Origin: Verrucomicrobiota bacterium
GTDB lineage: Bacteria; Verrucomicrobiota; Verrucomicrobiia; Verrucomicrobiales; DEV007
Length of the DNA stretch: 35,103 nt
Direction of reading: 5' to 3'
NCBI GenBank assembly: GCA_963205275.1
Contig: CAUJIH010000108.1
Location: 1 to 35,103, forward strand
Shown one piece after another: positions 25,211-32,730 of this stretch; positions within the stretch are counted from its first letter, which is position 1, and each line of letters starts with the position of its first letter. Both the position numbers and the translations under genes were made by a program. The notes under the pieces are model-generated. The model ran no database searches. It worked only from the letters and a program-made list of their open reading frames with translations, and was not told the origin of the DNA.

Positions 25211-26758
25211 TTATTTGGTTGCGGGAGTCGAGGCTGGAGCCGCAGGTTTGGGAGCAGGCGCTGCTGACTTGGGAGCAGGAGGGGCTGGAGTCGCCGGTTT
25301 CGCCGCAGGTTTGGGAGCAGGTGCTGCTGACTTGGGTGCAGGAGGAGCTGGAGTCGCGGGTTTCGCTGCGGGAGCGGGCGCTGCTGGCTTGGGTGCAGGA
25401 GGAGCTGGAGTTGCGGGTTTCGCTGCGGGTGCTGGCGCTGCTGGCTTGGGTGCGGGAGGAGCTGGAGTCGCCGGTTTCGCCGCAGGTGCGGGAGCGGGCG
25501 CTGCTGGCTTGGGTGCGGGGGGAGCCGGGGTTGCGGGTTTCGCTGCGGGTGCTGGCGCTGCTGGCTTGGGTGCGGGAGGAGCTGGAGTCGCAGGTTTCGC
25601 TACTGGTGCGGGAGCTGGAGCCGCCGGTTTCGCCGCTGGTTTGGGAGCGGGCGCTGCTGGCTTGGGTGCGGGAGGAGCTGGAGTTGCAGGTTTCGCTACT
25701 GGTGCGGGAGCCGCTGGCTTGGGTGCGGGGGCAGCGGGAGTTGCCGCAGGAGCCGGAGTTGCGCCTGCTGCTGTAGATTCCGGCTCTTTCCAGCCCGTAT
25801 TGATGTCGACTCCCGGGATCGCAGCTTCGAGCTTTTTTGCTCCTGCTTCGGTTACTTTACTCTGCCAGACGAAGAGCTTTTTCAGGCTTTTCAGTCCCGA
25901 GAGTTTTTCGAGTCCAGTATCGCTTACCTGAGTTCCGTACAGATTCAGGTATTCCAATTTACTCATTCTCTTGATAGAATCGAGCGCTGCGTCGGAAATT
26001 TTTGTGTTCTCTAGATGGAGGCGAGTCAAATTCGCCATTTCCGCGAGCTGGGCGATTCCTTTATCAGTGACTTGAGTGCGAGCCAGATCGACCCACAGAA
26101 TTTGGCTTGCGACGGGCTTGAGTTCCGCGATGCGGTCATCACCAAATTCTTTGGCAACATTGAGCGCGCTGAAGCGAAGTTGAGGAGTGTCTTGGGCAAT
26201 CGCCATCAAGGAGGCACCACTTTTAGCGACTTTCTCTACCGTCTCGGCAATCAGCTTCTCCATCGCCGGATCGATCTTTGGGGCCTCCTCTTTGACGAGT
26301 TCCTTTTTCTTCGCCTGAGGAGGATTGGCGAGGACATGAGCGATGGCTGCCAGTGTTTTTTCGTCCGGTTTGAGATCGGCGACTACTCCCTTCTCTTTAG
26401 CTCCGCTCATGATCCAGAAGGCGAGAACGGCTGTTTCTTGGTCAGTGAGCTGCTCTTCGTCCTCAGGGGGCATGTGCTCATCGTCGTCAACGGGCAGGTG
26501 GACGCGGTCGATCAGGGGACTGTCCTCCTGACTGCCAGGTTCGACGGAGGGACCATCGGCTCCTCCTTTCATGATCGCAGCATACGAGGTCAAGAGAAGC
26601 TTTCCCTTCGTCTTATTCTCATTATGGCATTCCTGACACTTAGCCTTCAAGATGGGCATAACGAGATCGTCGAAAAGCTGACTTTTTGCCGCATCTGCCC
26701 CTATGCCAATCCCGGCAGATGAGAGAAGAAGGGAGAGGAGAATCGTGAATTGCTTCAT
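25211..26758 (-). CDS. Secreted cytochrome c domain / leucine-rich repeat protein with Pro-Ala-Lys repeat tail
   Basis: A 515-residue exported protein. After a signal peptide (about residues 1-22) comes a cytochrome c domain of the planctomycete/verrucomicrobial type, with a CQECH haem motif at 41-45 and DDDEHMPPEDEEQLT at 91-105 supplying the probable Met ligand. Residues about 225-320 form leucine-rich repeats of the TQVTDKGIAQLAEMANLTRL kind. From about 345 to the end the chain is an imperfect array of Ala, Pro and Lys (units such as PAPPAPKPAAPAPAAKPAT). The family is associated with electron transfer or substrate handling at the cell surface in PVC bacteria. The basic proline-rich tail may span or bind the envelope. 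The plus-strand open frames across the repeat are shadows caused by its composition. Confidence 0.88.
   Translation of the reverse strand: MKQFTILLSLLLSSAGIGIGADAAKSQLFDDLVMPILKAKCQECHNENKTKGKLLLTSYAAIMKGGADGPSVEPGSQEDSPLIDRVHLPVDDDEHMPPEDEEQLTDQETAVLAFWIMSGAKEKGVVADLKPDEKTLAAIAHVLANPPQAKKKELVKEEAPKIDPAMEKLIAETVEKVAKSGASLMAIAQDTPQLRFSALNVAKEFGDDRIAELKPVASQILWVDLARTQVTDKGIAQLAEMANLTRLHLENTKISDAALDSIKRMSKLEYLNLYGTQVSDTGLEKLSGLKSLKKLFVWQSKVTEAGAKKLEAAIPGVDINTGWKEPESTAAGATPAPAATPAAPAPKPAAPAPVAKPATPAPPAPKPAAPAPKPAAKPAAPAPAPVAKPATPAPPAPKPAAPAPAAKPATPAPPAPKPAAPAPAPAAKPATPAPPAPKPAAPAPAAKPATPAPPAPKPAAPAPAAKPATPAPPAPKSAAPAPKPAAKPATPAPPAPKSAAPAPKPAAPASTPATK
25230..25760. repeat. Tandem repeat, 57-bp period, inside the Pro-Ala-Lys coding tail
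   Basis: The sequence GGCTTGGG or its variant GACTTGGG recurs at 25266, 25329, 25386, 25443, 25506, 25563, 25659 and 25716. Spacings are 63, 57, 57, 63, 57, 96 and 57 bases. All are multiples of three, so length changes keep the minus-strand reading frame. Base composition is strongly G on the plus strand. Such an array is prone to expansion and contraction by slippage or recombination, and copy number may differ between strains or be misassembled. Confidence 0.9.
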
Positions 26759-26839
26759 GGAAAAGGGTGCGTTAGAACGAGATGCTAAGAGCAGAGTATC
26801 TCAATCCACATTTGGAAATCAAGCAGTGAAAAGGTATGT

Positions 26840-26988
26840 GATCGCGGTAAGCGATCCCATAAAAAAGGCTTGAACCCGGCACTGGCCTACATTGGGCATA
26901 CAGGCGCGTGCCGGTGGAAGCAACATCTTCCGGAGGGATGTGTCTAAGTGTGCTGCTTACCCCACCGACTTGACGGAGTGGGGCAGCA
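26840..26988 (-). ncRNA. Candidate structured RNA or multi-hairpin 3' UTR (unidentified)
   Basis: The 242-base gap between the foldase gene and the cytochrome/LRR gene holds four stem-loops. A: TGCTG 26951-26955 with CAGCA 26984-26988, continuing inward as CCCCAC 26960-26965 with GTGGGG 26978-26983. B: GGAAG 26916-26920 with CTTCC 26927-26931. C: CCGGCAC 26876-26882 with GTGCCGG 26908-26914, plus inner GCCT/AGGC. D: GATCGC 26840-26845 with GCGATC 26851-26856. Read on the minus strand, which both flanking genes use, A-B-C are followed after about nine bases by six T residues (complement of 26861-26866), as at an intrinsic terminator. I tried and could not match it to SRP RNA, 6S RNA, tmRNA, RNase P RNA or a known riboswitch. 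The strand assignment is inference. Confidence 0.4.
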
Positions 26989-27000
26989 ACGAGGTTTTCG

Positions 27001-28119
27001 TCACAAGGGCTTCTCTGTTGTCGCCGGTGCAGACGGCTGACTGGCCGCTTCTTCTGCAGGGTTACGAATGACGGCACTTTTGCGAAGAGTCTCGATATAA
27101 TCCTGTAGTTTATGTGACTTCGCCTCCTTTTGCAGTTTTTCAGTCAGATCCTTTTCAACTTCGTTAAAGGCCAGCTTTTTCGCTTCCTTTCTCTCGTTCA
27201 CTCGAATGATGTGGAAACCAAAGGGGGTTTTTACGACTTCGCCAATGGCTCCGACCTCCTGTGAGAAAGCGGCGTCTTCGAACTCCTTCACCATCTGTCC
27301 GCGTTCGAATTCACCCAAATCACCGCCTTGCGCCTTGCTGGGGCAGTCGGAATGCAGCTTGGCCATCTCGGCGAAGTTTTCTCCCTTTTTCGTCACGAGC
27401 TCAGTGCGTAGTTCCTTCGCGATTTTTTCCTTCGTCGCGAGCTGGCCGGCATCTGTAATCCCTTCCGTTCCGATGAGAATATGAGCTGCATCGACGCTCT
27501 CGTTCTGTTGGAATTCATCCGAATGCTCCTCGAAGTATTTCTTCACTGCCGCAGGATCCGTCTGCGGAACGTCGGCGGTGATTTGCTCATACAGCTTCTG
27601 TACCTTGGAGTCTTCGGTGATTTGGCGTCGTACTCGATCCAGACTGATCCCCACCGCTTCGGCGTATTTCTCTAAGGTCGTTCCTTCGGGCAGTTGTTTG
27701 GAGATTTCCTTTAAAATCCCGTCGATCTCTTCTGGTGTGACTTTGATTTCGGCCTTATCGGCAGCATCAAGGAGAAGCTTTTTCTCGATCAGTTCACCCA
27801 TTACCATCTGCTGGATTTGTGGCTCGATCAGAGCACGCTGTTCTGCGGGGATTTGCTCGAATTCCCTTCCATAACGAGCTGTGAACAGCTCTCGCACGTC
27901 TCGCACGGTGATGGGTGAGCCGTTGACTTCCATTACGATATCTGTCTCGGAGAAGGCTTTGGGAGTCTTCTGTTCAGAATCGGGAGCTGCCGGAGCCGTT
28001 CCTGAATTTTCGGCAGGAGCCTTCGGCGTAGCTGAACCATCCTCGGAGACCGCGATGGAGGGTAGGAGAATGGCGATGGTTGCCAGTCCTGTGAGCATGA
28101 GGATGGTAGCTTTTTTCAT
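27001..28119 (-). CDS. Parvulin-type peptidyl-prolyl isomerase / SurA-like foldase
   Basis: A 372-residue exported foldase. The signal peptide is at about residues 1-25 (MKKATILMLTGLATIAILLP, cleavage near AVS). An Ala/Pro/Thr-rich linker (about 28-58) leads into a SurA-like N-terminal helical domain that begins VMEVNGSPITVRDVRELF and runs to about residue 205. The rotamase domain (about 215-320) has VDAAHILIGTEG, HSDCPSKAQGGDLGEFERGQ and TPFGFHIIRVNER, the usual PpiC core. Such proteins assist folding of outer-membrane or secreted proteins in the periplasm, and a porin is encoded in the same window. The gene precedes the structured intergenic segment and the cytochrome/LRR gene on the same strand. 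Confidence 0.93.
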   Translation of the reverse strand: MKKATILMLTGLATIAILLPSIAVSEDGSATPKAPAENSGTAPAAPDSEQKTPKAFSETDIVMEVNGSPITVRDVRELFTARYGREFEQIPAEQRALIEPQIQQMVMGELIEKKLLLDAADKAEIKVTPEEIDGILKEISKQLPEGTTLEKYAEAVGISLDRVRRQITEDSKVQKLYEQITADVPQTDPAAVKKYFEEHSDEFQQNESVDAAHILIGTEGITDAGQLATKEKIAKELRTELVTKKGENFAEMAKLHSDCPSKAQGGDLGEFERGQMVKEFEDAAFSQEVGAIGEVVKTPFGFHIIRVNERKEAKKLAFNEVEKDLTEKLQKEAKSHKLQDYIETLRKSAVIRNPAEEAASQPSAPATTEKPL

Positions 28120-28170
28120 GAAGGGGGATTGTCGTTGTCTTTTCGGAAGAACACAAACGAGATTTCTGGA

Positions 28171-29535
28171 TCAGGCATCTAGAGACCAGTCTCCGCGATA
28201 CTTACGACTCAGGTAGCGTTCTGCTTCGGGTGCGTTCGGGAATTTCATGGCCTTCGCGTCCCATTCAAGTTTCTTTCCGGCGCGATAGGCAACGTTGCCG
28301 AGGTGGTTGGCCTCGGTGAGTGGGCCGGAGTAGGCGAAATGGCACAGCGGTTTGGGCCCTTCCCCTTTACAGGCGAGGAACCATTCGGCTTGTTGCCCTG
28401 GGGATGGAGCGATGTAGGGAGCGGGAGCTTTGAAGTTTTTGAATTTCTCCTCCGGGAGGAGAATGTGCTTCCCGTAATCGGCGAGCAACATGCCATCCGA
28501 TCCCACGAAGAGGGTTCCGTCTCCCCAAGGTGGGATCGCTCCGTCGCGCCAGAGTTGAGGCTTCTCGGATCCTTGATACCAAGTCAGCTCCACGGGTGGC
28601 AATTCTCCGCGCTGTCCATATGTGTAACGCACAGCGAGAGAGGCAGGCGCGATATCTGGATGCGGTGGGGGGCCGCCGATGGGTTCGATGGTGAGGGGAG
28701 CATCGAGCTTCAGAGCCCACCAAGGCAGATCGTTGCGGTGGCTGCCAAGATCGGACATCGTACCGTTACCGAAGTCCCACCAGCGATACCAGCGCGGACC
28801 GGGGAAATAGAATTCGTGAAAGTCTCGATAGGGGGCGGGGCCAAGCCAGAGATCCCAGTCGAGTCCAGCAGGTACGGGCATCCCTTTCGTAGGAGTGTCA
28901 GGGGTGTAGATGATGTCTTTATTCTTTTCGGCTTCTTCCTGTGTCTGCCAGCCCCAAGCGCGGCTGACCCAACAGTGGACTTCCTTTACGGCACCGATTG
29001 CTCCGCTCTCGACTAGCTCGACGACCCGGCGATAGTTCTCCGTGGCGTGTATTTGCGTGCCCATCTGTGTGACTAGTTCTGGATGTGCCGCAGCGGTTTC
29101 GATGACCTTTCGCGCTTCGAACACGTCACGAGTGAGCGGCTTTTCGCTGTAGACGTGTTTGCCATGTCGTAGGGCGCTCAGGGTGGCGAATGCGTGCGTG
29201 TGCTCCGTGGAGGAAACGAAAACGGCGTCGATATCGTCGAGACGGCCAGCAAAAAGTTCGCGAAAGTCGCGATGGCTTCGTGCCTGGGGAGCTTTTTGCA
29301 GTGCGCCTCCGAGATTGTTCTCGTTCACATCGACCATGGCGATGATGTTCTCTGCGGCATCAAGGGTGGCCTTGACGTGTGTTCCTCCTCGTCCTCCGAC
29401 TCCGATAAGCGCGATTCCGAGCTTTGAGTTCGGTGACTGGCAGCGGGTAATGGCGGGGAAGCCCAGAGTGCTGGCTCCGGTAGCGAGAGCGGTGGATTTC
29501 AGAAAACGACGACGACTAAAAGAAGCTGACTGCAT
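28171..29535 (-). CDS. Tat-exported Gfo/Idh/MocA family oxidoreductase
   Basis: A secreted NAD(P)-dependent oxidoreductase of the Gfo/Idh/MocA family, a group greatly expanded in Planctomycetes and Verrucomicrobia for sugar and glycan metabolism. From the ATG at 29533-29535 it has 454 residues and starts with a twin-arginine signal ([20 protein letters not shown]). The Rossmann nucleotide loop follows as [15 protein letters not shown], then AMVDVNENN, and the family's [13 protein letters not shown] lysine/proline motif. The C-terminal half carries [20 protein letters not shown] and [14 protein letters not shown], typical of exported members. An alternative ATG at 29542-29544 adds three residues; the frame to 29622 is too long. 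The substrate is unknown. It is 51 bases upstream of the foldase gene on the same strand. Confidence 0.93.
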   Translation of the reverse strand: MQSASFSRRRFLKSTALATGASTLGFPAITRCQSPNSKLGIALIGVGGRGGTHVKATLDAAENIIAMVDVNENNLGGALQKAPQARSHRDFRELFAGRLDDIDAVFVSSTEHTHAFATLSALRHGKHVYSEKPLTRDVFEARKVIETAAAHPELVTQMGTQIHATENYRRVVELVESGAIGAVKEVHCWVSRAWGWQTQEEAEKNKDIIYTPDTPTKGMPVPAGLDWDLWLGPAPYRDFHEFYFPGPRWYRWWDFGNGTMSDLGSHRNDLPWWALKLDAPLTIEPIGGPPPHPDIAPASLAVRYTYGQRGELPPVELTWYQGSEKPQLWRDGAIPPWGDGTLFVGSDGMLLADYGKHILLPEEKFKNFKAPAPYIAPSPGQQAEWFLACKGEGPKPLCHFAYSGPLTEANHLGNVAYRAGKKLEWDAKAMKFPNAPEAERYLSRKYRGDWSLDA

Positions 29536-29772
29536 ACCGCTCATGCTAGCGGAGAGTTGGCTAGGAGAAAAGGCAAAAGAGTCCGATTGAATGGGACGGG
29601 ATGACGGGATAAGCACGCCCATCTTTCGGATGGGATGAAAGAGCGAATGATCATTCTAGCCCATTTGATCTGAGTAGGTAGATGAAGAGCTATCGTAGAT
29701 CGAGTAGTGAAACAGAGCAGAAATTCAGATTCTGAGGTTGCTGTTTCCTCTGCGAGGTGATTGGATACGCTG

Positions 29773-30480
29773 ATGTCAAAGGTCGAAAATTCAGCGATCA
29801 TCCCGCTAAAGCACTCGGAAGACTTGGAACTGGTGGAGCGATCCCTAGGGGGCGACCCCACGGCTGTTCGGGAATTTCACGATACCTATCGTCCTCTGTT
29901 AGAGAGGGTGCTGATGTCGCGAGGGGTTGATCGCATTCAGGCGGAGGATTTGGTAGCGGATGTTGTAGCCGAATGTTTCGGTGCACGGAAGGACGGGGCT
30001 GGACAGCCCTTACTGGAGAAGTATGAGGGTCGGGCTTCGCTTTCGACTTGGATGATTCGTACAACATGGAATCGATGGTTGGACTTGAAGCGCCGAGATA
30101 AGTTTCGCGGAGAGCTACCTCGTCCAGGAGATGACGATGATGATGGGGATCCATTTGATCGCATGGCAGGAAGGTGTGAGGAGGATGATTTCCTTGATGC
30201 GGATCTCGCGAATCTGATGGGTCGATCCATTCGTCAGGCATTTGATTCTCTGCCTCCCGAGGTTCTTCTGATGTTAAAACTCTCTTTCCTCCATGGAGTC
30301 AGTCAGGTGGCGCTCGCTCGCATGTGGCAGTGTGATCAAACGCGGATCAGTCGCCTCCTATCGTCGGCTCGTACGGAAGTTGCAAAAGAGACGATGCGTC
30401 TCATCCAAGAGGCTGATTCGGGCATTCAGCTAGAATGGGAAGATTTCCAAAAATTGTGTGCTGCGGGACTGGAACTTTAG
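29773..30480 (+). CDS. RNA polymerase sigma-70 family (ECF-type) sigma factor
   Basis: Directs core RNA polymerase to a set of promoters. The 235-residue product has region 2 at about residues 25-110, including AEDLVADVVAECFG and STWMIRTTWNRWLDLKRRDK, whose aromatic/basic helix melts and reads the -10 element. An acidic linker (PGDDDDDGDPF) follows. Region 4 at about 150-215 has AFDSLPPEVLLMLKLSFLHG and SQVALARMWQCDQTRISRLL, a helix-turn-helix for the -35 element. No anti-sigma gene adjoins it. The ATG at 29773 is preferred; a TTG at 29761 would add four residues. A GAGGTG at 29754-29759 could be the ribosome site, though spaced 13 bases away. It precedes the SGNH hydrolase gene on the same strand by about 105 AT-rich bases. 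Confidence 0.9.
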   Translation: MSKVENSAIIPLKHSEDLELVERSLGGDPTAVREFHDTYRPLLERVLMSRGVDRIQAEDLVADVVAECFGARKDGAGQPLLEKYEGRASLSTWMIRTTWNRWLDLKRRDKFRGELPRPGDDDDDGDPFDRMAGRCEEDDFLDADLANLMGRSIRQAFDSLPPEVLLMLKLSFLHGVSQVALARMWQCDQTRISRLLSSARTEVAKETMRLIQEADSGIQLEWEDFQKLCAAGLEL

Positions 30481-30585
30481 GTGAAACGATTACATTCTCG
30501 AAACTGCGTCTAGAATTGTAAAAATATCGTAAAATTGTTATGAAAATTCTTGAATTGCTGTAATAATTTATGTAATTTTGGCGCT
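30481..30585 (+). promoter_or_regulatory. AT-rich gap upstream of the SGNH hydrolase gene
   Basis: The stretch is markedly AT-rich compared with the genes on both sides, with repeated AATTGT/AAATTGTTAT-like words. It probably carries the promoter of the SGNH hydrolase gene and may include a site for the adjacent sigma factor, but no consensus can be deduced from one copy. No terminator hairpin for the sigma gene was seen. Confidence 0.3.
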
Positions 30586-31770
30586 ATGCGTCGATGGATT
30601 ACATTTTTTGAAATTCTTTTTGCTTGGATTGTTACCTCATCAAATCCCATCTTCGGAGCGAATGCTCCGCTTCAGATTCTTTATCTGGGAGATTCCCTAA
30701 GTCTGGGGGCTTTCGGGCAGACTTTTGATCAAGAGATGCGATCATCCGGCTATGACGTGCATACAGTCGTTGCGGGAGGGGCTAGTCCGTACTACTGGCT
30801 GAAGTCCTATCAATCTCTGCCTTGCACCATTGGCTTCTGGGAGAAGACGACAGAGAGTGAGCGCAGATTGGGATATGTGCGCGCGGTGCCGAAGCTGGAG
30901 GATTTGATGCAGGCGAAAAAGCCGGATATCGTCGTGGTCCAGACAGGAATTAATCTTTATGCGACGCTACGATCCAAACGCAAGCCGAAGGAGGAGAATG
31001 TGCATGAGGTACGTTCCCTGATCGAGCAGATGTGTGAATCCATCGCGAATACAGGTGCGATTTCGTATTGGATTCTGCCTCCACACTCGCATGAGGAGCG
31101 CTATCCGCTCGAATTACAAGAGGAACTGACCTCCTTGATGGAGGGAGCGGTTCAGCAGTATCACGGAATGGTCTTTGAAAGCCGTAATGTTACCCATTTT
31201 AACGATCCGTATCCGGCAACAGACGGGATTCACTACGGTCCGACCGAGGCTCGTGAGTGGGCGGAGAAGGTATCAACGGCTTTTCTGGAAATCGCAAAGG
31301 AGCCATCGAAATGGGAGGCCAGAGGATCGTTTGCGGCGGAGGAAATGGCATCTCGGCCGCGATCTCGGACGCAAGCATCACTCCCTGCGGCTTCACCTGT
31401 GGCGTCGAGAGATTCGGGAGGGGATGCATCCTGGGTCGGCTTACCGGACGAGATCTGGCTAAGAATCCGATTGGAGGAAAAATCGGAGATTCATAATCCC
31501 TCTGAGCTGGACTACGCGAATGCTCTGGGCTTGTATGAATATACGGTGGTAAAGGACTTGCGAGGGAATTTTCCCTATCCTCGGATTCGCGTTGCTCAAG
31601 GGATCGTTTTTCGACGGCAGCTCACCAGTGCGACGAAAGCTGAAATCGGCTCTGAGCGGGAGTTGACGCTGGTTCCCTTATCAAAATATAAGAATTTAGA
31701 GCACTGGCAGATGGTGGATGACCTACGTGCAAACTTCGAAATTCCCGTCTATACTCCGAAATTGGAGTAA
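30586..31770 (+). CDS. Secreted SGNH/GDSL-type hydrolase with unfamiliar C-terminal domain
   Basis: A 394-residue exported protein. The ATG at 30586 gives a signal peptide (hydrophobic residues about 5-24, cut near FGANA); a TTG 36 bases upstream is less likely. The SGNH esterase fold spans about 29-235. Block I is YLGDSLSLGAFG with Ser37 as nucleophile, the oxyanion Gly lies in VVAGGAS, block III is QTGIN with Asn123, and block V is DGIHYGPTEARE with Asp213 and His216. All four catalytic blocks are present, so it should hydrolyse esters, possibly acetyl groups on glycans. A Ser/Ala/Arg-rich linker (about 245-283) leads to a roughly 110-residue C-terminal domain I do not recognise. It is followed after 9 bases by the pseudouridine synthase gene. 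Confidence 0.85.
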   Translation: MRRWITFFEILFAWIVTSSNPIFGANAPLQILYLGDSLSLGAFGQTFDQEMRSSGYDVHTVVAGGASPYYWLKSYQSLPCTIGFWEKTTESERRLGYVRAVPKLEDLMQAKKPDIVVVQTGINLYATLRSKRKPKEENVHEVRSLIEQMCESIANTGAISYWILPPHSHEERYPLELQEELTSLMEGAVQQYHGMVFESRNVTHFNDPYPATDGIHYGPTEAREWAEKVSTAFLEIAKEPSKWEARGSFAAEEMASRPRSRTQASLPAASPVASRDSGGDASWVGLPDEIWLRIRLEEKSEIHNPSELDYANALGLYEYTVVKDLRGNFPYPRIRVAQGIVFRRQLTSATKAEIGSERELTLVPLSKYKNLEHWQMVDDLRANFEIPVYTPKLE

Positions 31771-31779
31771 ACTGAGAGC

Positions 31780-32730
31780 ATGGAGTCGAGGACGAATCAT
31801 TGCGATGAGCTTAGAATCGTCGCGTCTGCTGATTCACGAGGGATGCGATTGGATCAATTTCTCGTAGGTGCGCTCGCTCGGATCGGGATCGAGCGATCAA
31901 GGTCCGCAGTGCAGGAGTTGATTCGTTCCGGAGCAGTAATTCTCTCGGCAGCGGGACGGAAGGCGAGCTATTGCATCTCCGGAGGAGAAGAGATCGTGAT
32001 CTGGTTCCCTACAGAGAGAGTGCTCGGTGCGCCACAGCCGGAAGCGATTCCATTGTCAGTTTTGTATGAAGACGAGGAACTGATCGTTGTCGATAAGCAG
32101 CCAGGGCTGGTAGTACATCCGGGAGCAGGCAATAGGGACGGTACCTTGGTGAACGCACTGCTTTATCACTGCGAAGGTAAGCTCTCCTCCTTAGCAGGAG
32201 AAGATCGCCCTGGGATCGTCCATCGACTGGATCGCGAAACGTCCGGCTGCTTGGTCGCAGCGAAATCTGATCTCGCGTATCAAGGGCTTGTAGCGCAGTT
32301 CGCGGATCGGAAAACGGGAAAGGAATATGTAGCGGTAGTGGAAGGGACCCCGAAAAATCAGCAAGGGTGTATCGTGACTCACATTGGGAGGCACCCAGTA
32401 AATCGTCAGCGGATGACAGTGCTCACGCCGCCAGCGGGGAAGGAGGCGATCACGGACTATCAAATACTAAGGAGTGATCTGGAGATGGGATGGTCCTCTC
32501 TCCGGTGTCTGATTCACACGGGACGCACCCACCAGATTCGAGTGCATTGCAAAGAGGTGCTTCGCTGCCCGATTCTCGGTGACACGATCTATGCGCAAAG
32601 CGCTCGTCAGCGAGTGAAAATGAGTCGTCTGATGTTGCACGCACGTTTCCTGAACTTTCGTCATCCGCTCAGCGGCGCAATGCTTCACTTCGAGGCTCCG
32701 ATGCCCGCAGAGTTCGCAGCTTTTCTCTGA
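31780..32730 (+). CDS. RluD-family 23S rRNA/tRNA pseudouridine synthase
   Basis: Isomerises specific uridines to pseudouridine in structured RNA, in the cytoplasm. The 316-residue product has an N-terminal S4 RNA-binding domain (MRLDQFLVGALARIGIERSR, residues about 22-75). The catalytic domain follows with VVDKQPGLVVHPGAG at 103-117 and IVHRLDRETSGCLVAAKSD starting at 147, where Asp151 is the catalytic aspartate. RTHQIRVHC and DTIYAQSARQR complete the RluD/RluC pattern. RluD, which modifies the helix 69 region of 23S rRNA, is the closest architecture, but the target cannot be fixed from sequence alone. It starts 9 bases after the hydrolase stop. Its last 62 bases overlap the end of the convergent flippase gene. 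Confidence 0.94.
   Translation: MESRTNHCDELRIVASADSRGMRLDQFLVGALARIGIERSRSAVQELIRSGAVILSAAGRKASYCISGGEEIVIWFPTERVLGAPQPEAIPLSVLYEDEELIVVDKQPGLVVHPGAGNRDGTLVNALLYHCEGKLSSLAGEDRPGIVHRLDRETSGCLVAAKSDLAYQGLVAQFADRKTGKEYVAVVEGTPKNQQGCIVTHIGRHPVNRQRMTVLTPPAGKEAITDYQILRSDLEMGWSSLRCLIHTGRTHQIRVHCKEVLRCPILGDTIYAQSARQRVKMSRLMLHARFLNFRHPLSGAMLHFEAPMPAEFAAFL

Noticed and set aside
25092..25931. Long plus-strand open frame encoding Gly-Ala-rich repeats (PE_PGRS-like appearance)
   Set aside because: It is the complement of the Pro-Ala-Lys repeat tail of a well-supported secreted cytochrome/LRR protein. The lack of stops follows from the G+C-rich 57-bp repeat, not from coding on that strand.
26840..26988. 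Assignment of the structured segment to SRP RNA, 6S RNA, tmRNA or RNase P RNA
   Set aside because: A short CCGGAAG word recalls SRP RNA, but the order of stems and the conserved GGAAGGxAGCAG-type loop are missing; the other classes lack their key conserved blocks.
26772..27077. 101-codon minus-strand frame across the structured intergenic segment
   Set aside because: It overlaps the end of the foldase gene out of frame, has an Arg/Ser/Pro-rich random-looking composition and ignores the stem-loop structure.
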